Source: Corynebacterium sanguinis (GTDB lineage: Bacteria > Actinomycetota > Actinomycetes > Mycobacteriales > Mycobacteriaceae). Taken from it: a stretch of DNA of 64,000 nucleotides. How positions within the stretch are numbered: the first letter of the stretch is position 1; the number at the start of each line of letters is the position of its first letter. Shown here piece after piece: positions 60,752 through 64,000 of this stretch. The stretch is from NCBI RefSeq assembly GCF_007641235.1, contig NZ_CP038157.1, positions 1,860,001 through 1,924,000 of the forward strand, read 5' to 3'. A model generated the notes under the pieces. The model saw nothing but the letters and a program-made list of their open reading frames with translations. It searched no databases and was not told the DNA's origin. The position numbers and the translations under genes are program-made.

Positions 60752-61966
60752 ATGCATTCTTGGCCCACCCCCGAGGTGCCCGCGGTGAGCGGGACCCCGG
60801 TCGAATTGAATCTCTACGACACCGCGGATCAGGTGGTGAAGCCGGTCGATACCACCCCCAACGCCAACGGCGAGGTGGGGATGTACGTCTGCGGGATCAC
60901 CCCCTACGACTCCACGCACCTGGGCCACGCGGCGACGTACCTGACCTTCGATCTGGTGCAGCGCCAGCTGATCGCCAACGGGCACCGCGTCCACTACGTG
61001 CAGAACATTACCGACGTCGACGACCCCCTGTTCGAGCGCGCCGAGCGCGACGGGGTGGACTGGCGCGAGCTGGGGCAGAGCCAGATCGACCTGTTCCGCT
61101 CGGACATGAGCATCCTCGGGGTCATCCCGCCGCGCGATTACATCGGCGCGATCGAGTCCGTCGACGAGGTCATCGAGATGGTCGGCAAGCTTCTCGACGC
61201 TTCCGCCGCCTACCGCCTCGACCACGGCGACATCTACGCCTCCATCGACGCCACCGCCCAGTTCGGCTACGAGTCGAACTACTCCCGCGCGGAGATGGAG
61301 ACGTACTTCGCCGAGCGCGGCGGCGACCCGGAGCGCGAGGGCAAGCGCGACCCGCTGGACGCCCTCGTGTGGCGCGGCCACCGCGACGGCGAGCCCGCCT
61401 GGGATTCGCCCTTCGGCCCCGGCAGGCCTGGCTGGCACATTGAGTGCTCGGCGATCGCGACGAACCGCCTGGGGGCGACGTTTTCGATCCAGGGCGGCGG
61501 CTCCGACCTGGCGTTTCCGCACCACGAGTTCTCGGCGGCGCACGCCGAGGCTGCCTACAGCGAGCCGCGCATGGCCACGCACTACGTCCACGCGGGCATG
61601 ATCGCCCTCGACGGCGTGAAGATGTCCAAGTCCCTGGGCAACCTAGTCTTCGTGCACAAGCTCACCGAGCAGGGCCACGAGCCCGGCGCGATCCGGCTGG
61701 CGGTCTTCGCCGAGCACTACCGCACCGACCGGGACTTCTCCGACGAGATCCTCGTGACCGCCGAGCAGCGCTTGGCCCGGTGGCGTGAGAACCTGGCGCA
61801 CCAGGTGAGTTCGGCCGACGCTGATGTGGTCGTCGATAAGCTGCGTGCCGCTTTGGCCGACGATCTCGACACCGCGACTGCACTGTGCGTCATCGATGAG
61901 GCGCCGGGGGATTGCGATGGCACGGTCGCGCGCGCCATCGATGGGCTGCTTGGCGTGCAGGTGTAG
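60752..61966 (+). CDS. mshC: Cysteine:1D-myo-inositol 2-amino-2-deoxy-alpha-D-glucopyranoside ligase MshC
   Basis: Joins cysteine to GlcN-Ins in mycothiol synthesis, the main thiol of actinobacteria. The 404-residue protein is a truncated cysteinyl-tRNA synthetase relative: zinc Cys and HIGH-type motif in [16 protein letters not shown] (about 44-59), IECSAIA near 231, HHE near 256 and KMSKSLGN near 289. It lacks the tRNA anticodon-binding domain, and the length fits MshC rather than CysS. Strong marker for Actinomycetota. Confidence 0.95.
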   Translation: MHSWPTPEVPAVSGTPVELNLYDTADQVVKPVDTTPNANGEVGMYVCGITPYDSTHLGHAATYLTFDLVQRQLIANGHRVHYVQNITDVDDPLFERAERDGVDWRELGQSQIDLFRSDMSILGVIPPRDYIGAIESVDEVIEMVGKLLDASAAYRLDHGDIYASIDATAQFGYESNYSRAEMETYFAERGGDPEREGKRDPLDALVWRGHRDGEPAWDSPFGPGRPGWHIECSAIATNRLGATFSIQGGGSDLAFPHHEFSAAHAEAAYSEPRMATHYVHAGMIALDGVKMSKSLGNLVFVHKLTEQGHEPGAIRLAVFAEHYRTDRDFSDEILVTAEQRLARWRENLAHQVSSADADVVVDKLRAALADDLDTATALCVIDEAPGDCDGTVARAIDGLLGVQV

Positions 61967-61989
61967 ACGTTTTCGTCCACAATGTGAGC

Positions 61990-62370
61990 ATGACCATCCG
62001 CGAGCAGTTCCAAGACGACGTCGACGAATTCATCTCCGACCTCACCACTTTTGCCACTGGCTCCTACCTGCGCGATGAGGACAAGGAGTTGTGGGACGAG
62101 CCCTTCGACCCGAAAGTCCTTCCTGAGCTGAAGCAGAAGATCGAGGGCTTTCTCGACGCCCTTGAGCTGCTTGGTGACGACCCCGCCGGCGAGGACCTGA
62201 AGAAAGTCATCGTGCCCTTCTATGCCTCGTTGAGCGAGTTCAACGCCGCGCACGCCAACGCCGTGCTGGAACCGGAGGAGAAGGCCGACCTGGAGTCGCT
62301 GGTGTTCCAGGCGGCCGCAGCCACGGGCGCGGACGACGAGGCGCTGAACGAACTTCCCGAGCTGGAGTAG
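61990..62370 (+). CDS. Acidic conserved hypothetical protein
   Basis: A 126-residue, strongly acidic, soluble protein without recognised domain. It is predicted to be mostly helical, with many Glu, Asp, Leu and Ala residues. An in-frame GTG two codons upstream (61984) is an alternative start. The HAD gene begins one base after its stop, so the two are probably co-transcribed. Confidence 0.75.
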   Translation: MTIREQFQDDVDEFISDLTTFATGSYLRDEDKELWDEPFDPKVLPELKQKIEGFLDALELLGDDPAGEDLKKVIVPFYASLSEFNAAHANAVLEPEEKADLESLVFQAAAATGADDEALNELPELE

Positions 62371-62371
62371 C

Positions 62372-63043
62372 GTGCTACCTCCTGCGATTTTCTGGGACAT
62401 GGACGGCACCCTCGTCGACACGGAGCCGCTGTGGGGCGTGGCCACCTACGAGCTGTCCGAAAAACTGGGCCGTCGGCTCACCCCCGAGCTGCGCGAAAAG
62501 ACCATCGGCGGCAGCTTCGGCAACACGCTGGCGATCTGCGCCGCCCACGCTGGCGTCGAGCTCGGCCCCGGCGACTACGAGCGGTACAAAACCTGGATGT
62601 ACAGCCGAATGGGCGAGCTCACCGCCGGTGACCTCACGCCCAACCCCGGGGTACAGAGCCTGCTCGCCGCGCTGCGCGAGGCTGGTGTGCCCATGCTGGT
62701 CACCACCAACACCGAGCGCGTGCTTGCCGACGCCCTCATCAACGCCGTCGGCCGCGACTTCTTCGTCGACTCGATCGCCGGCGACGAGGTGGAGCGCACG
62801 AAACCGGCGCCCGACATGTACCTGGAGGCGGCGCGCAGGGTCGGTTTCGACGCCCGCGACTGCCTGGTCTTCGAGGACTCCTGGGCGGGGATGAGCGCGG
62901 CCGCCGCCGCGGGGTGCCGCGTGCTCGGTCTGGCGGAAACGGTGCCGGAGGGCGTCGTCAGTTTTGATCCCGCCAACTTCGTCGGGGCCGCGCTAGAGGA
63001 CGTTGCGCGGTGGTACGCGGAGATTGTGCAGCCGGTGCGATAG
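62372..63043 (+). CDS. HAD-superfamily hydrolase
   Basis: A 223-residue phosphatase of the beta-phosphoglucomutase/phosphatase type. It has the catalytic [14 protein letters not shown] (nucleophile Asp near 9), VTTNTERV near 110, KPAPDMY near 145 and VFEDSWAGM near 168. The substrate is unknown. It starts with a GTG one base after the acidic protein gene and precedes hisE-hisG, as in related corynebacteria. Confidence 0.9.
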   Translation: MLPPAIFWDMDGTLVDTEPLWGVATYELSEKLGRRLTPELREKTIGGSFGNTLAICAAHAGVELGPGDYERYKTWMYSRMGELTAGDLTPNPGVQSLLAALREAGVPMLVTTNTERVLADALINAVGRDFFVDSIAGDEVERTKPAPDMYLEAARRVGFDARDCLVFEDSWAGMSAAAAAGCRVLGLAETVPEGVVSFDPANFVGAALEDVARWYAEIVQPVR

Positions 63044-63046
63044 AGT
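63041..63046 (+). promoter_or_regulatory. -10 element of hisE-hisG on an upstream stop codon
   Basis: TAGAGT in the context GATAGAGTAA starts with the TAG stop of the HAD gene and ends 7 nt before the hisE GTG, so the his transcript could begin exactly at the start codon. Confidence 0.45.
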
Positions 63047-63053
63047 AAACCCC

Positions 63054-63317
63054 GTGAAAAACTTCGATGAACTATTCGCCGAGCTCTCCGCCAAAGCCGC
63101 ATCCCGGCCGGCTGATTCCGGGACCGTCAAGGCCCTTGACAAGGGGGAGCATTTCATTGGCAAGAAAATCATCGAGGAGGCCGGCGAGGTATGGATCGCG
63201 GCCGAGTACCAGTCCGACGCGGAGCTCGCCGTGGAGATGAGCCAGCTCATCTACTGGACCCAGGTGATGATGCTCAAGCGCGGCCTGACCCCCGACGACG
63301 TGTACAAGTACCTCTAA
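63054..63317 (+). CDS. hisE: Phosphoribosyl-ATP pyrophosphatase
   Basis: Second step of histidine synthesis, hydrolysing phosphoribosyl-ATP to phosphoribosyl-AMP. The 87-residue protein has the MazG-like metal site [13 protein letters not shown] near 38-50. The GTG at 63054 gives the family length. hisG follows after 16 bases; the order hisE-hisG is standard in corynebacteria. Confidence 0.94.
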   Translation: MKNFDELFAELSAKAASRPADSGTVKALDKGEHFIGKKIIEEAGEVWIAAEYQSDAELAVEMSQLIYWTQVMMLKRGLTPDDVYKYL

Positions 63318-63333
63318 ACAAGAACGGATCACC

Positions 63334-64000
63334 ATGATCAAGGTTGCAGTGCCAAACAAGGGCTCGCTGTCCGAAAAAGCCCTCGAGGTGCTCAAGGAGG
63401 CCGGCTACAAGGGCCGCGGCATCAACAAGTCCCTCAACGTCGTCGACGAGGAAAACGGCGTCGAGTTCTACTTCCTGCGCCCGAAAGACATCGCCATCTA
63501 CGTCGCCCAGGGCCACCTCGACCTCGGCATCACGGGTCGCGACCTGGCCGCCGACTCCGGTGCCGACGTCAACGAGGTCATGTCGCTCGGTTTCGGCTCT
63601 TCCACGTTCCGCTTCGCGGCCCCCGCCGATCAGCAGTGGAGCGTCGCGGACTTAGAGGGCAAGCGCATCGCCACCTCGTACCCGCACCTTGTGAAGACCT
63701 ACCTGGCGCAGCACGGGATCACGCCGAGCGACGTAACGCGACTAGACGGGGCAGTGGAGATCGCGATCAAGCTCGGCGTGGCCGACGTCATCGCCGACGT
63801 CGTCTCCACCGGCGCGACGCTGCGCCAGCAGGGCTTGGCCCCCTTCGGTGAGCCGCTGGTCAGCAGCGAGGCGGTTATCATCCGCCGCCGCGGCAACGAG
63901 GGCGGGCCGGACCACGACGTGCTGCTCAAGCGCATCCGCGGCATCCTCAACGCACAGAACTTCCTGATGGTCGACTACAACATCTCGCGCGACAACCTTA
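63334..64000 (+). CDS. hisG: ATP phosphoribosyltransferase, 5' part
   Basis: First and feedback-controlled step of histidine synthesis. The first 222 codons are in the window; the rest lies to the right. The visible protein begins MIKVAVPNKGSLS and has LDLGITGRDLAA near 64 and the PRPP loop DVVSTGATLR near 153. AAGAACGGA lies just before the ATG. It is the long HisG type, whose C-terminal histidine-binding domain would follow outside the window. Confidence 0.94.
   Translation, partial: MIKVAVPNKGSLSEKALEVLKEAGYKGRGINKSLNVVDEENGVEFYFLRPKDIAIYVAQGHLDLGITGRDLAADSGADVNEVMSLGFGSSTFRFAAPADQQWSVADLEGKRIATSYPHLVKTYLAQHGITPSDVTRLDGAVEIAIKLGVADVIADVVSTGATLRQQGLAPFGEPLVSSEAVIIRRRGNEGGPDHDVLLKRIRGILNAQNFLMVDYNISRDNL

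Overview
This 64 kb window is high-GC actinobacterial chromosome, almost certainly Corynebacterium. Supporting markers are the mycothiol ligase mshC, the lipoglycan mannosyltransferase mptB, opcA beside zwf, whiA with yvcK and rapZ, a SufR-led suf operon, an acn-acnR pair, and a gene order that, from memory, follows the C. glutamicum priA-to-acn stretch closely. Many genes appear to lack a leader: a TAnnnT -10 hexamer sits 6 to 9 nt before the start codon, as is common in this genus. The species cannot be named from the sequence alone.

Layout. 1-8.3 kb: end of priA, then def, fmt, rsmB, rpe and the riboflavin genes ribD-ribE-ribBA-ribH, followed by a small membrane protein. 8.3-13.3 kb: uvrC, rapZ, yvcK, whiA. 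13.4-16.8 kb: glycolytic gapA-pgk-tpiA, then secG. 16.8-23.4 kb, minus strand: the pentose phosphate operon tkt-tal-zwf-opcA-pgl. 23.6-30 kb: heme A genes ctaB and ctaA around a quinone reductase, an ABC-2 exporter, and mptB. 30-36.2 kb: the iron-sulfur assembly operon sufR-B-D-C-S-U-T. 36.8-38.7 kb: an ABC-F ATPase and an L7/L12-like small protein.

38.7-45.2 kb is the variable part. It has two related glutamine amidotransferases, a MerR-family regulator, a PFL/ACT gene pair, and a complete 1,439-bp IS256-family element with an 8-bp target duplication that splits a membrane-protein gene. The aconitase repressor gene acnR carries a one-base frameshift, and a small membrane-protein gene at 36.2-36.4 kb also looks frameshifted. 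45.3-64 kb returns to conserved order: acn, a membrane protein, a secreted NlpC/P60 hydrolase behind a 460-bp leader with a GlxR-like site, hemH, DUF3097, NfeD and SPFH proteins, a VTT-domain protein, tRNA-Leu(GAG), a PEBP-like protein, pyrD, a lipoprotein, uppP, mshC, a HAD hydrolase, hisE and the start of hisG.

Functionally this is mostly core metabolism (translation start and end processing, riboflavin, lower glycolysis, pentose phosphate, heme, Fe-S, redox thiol, cell wall). The points worth a second look are the IS-split MerR operon, the broken acnR, the absence of ppc between tpiA and secG, and several candidate regulatory sites. No CRISPR array, prophage or obvious defense system is visible.
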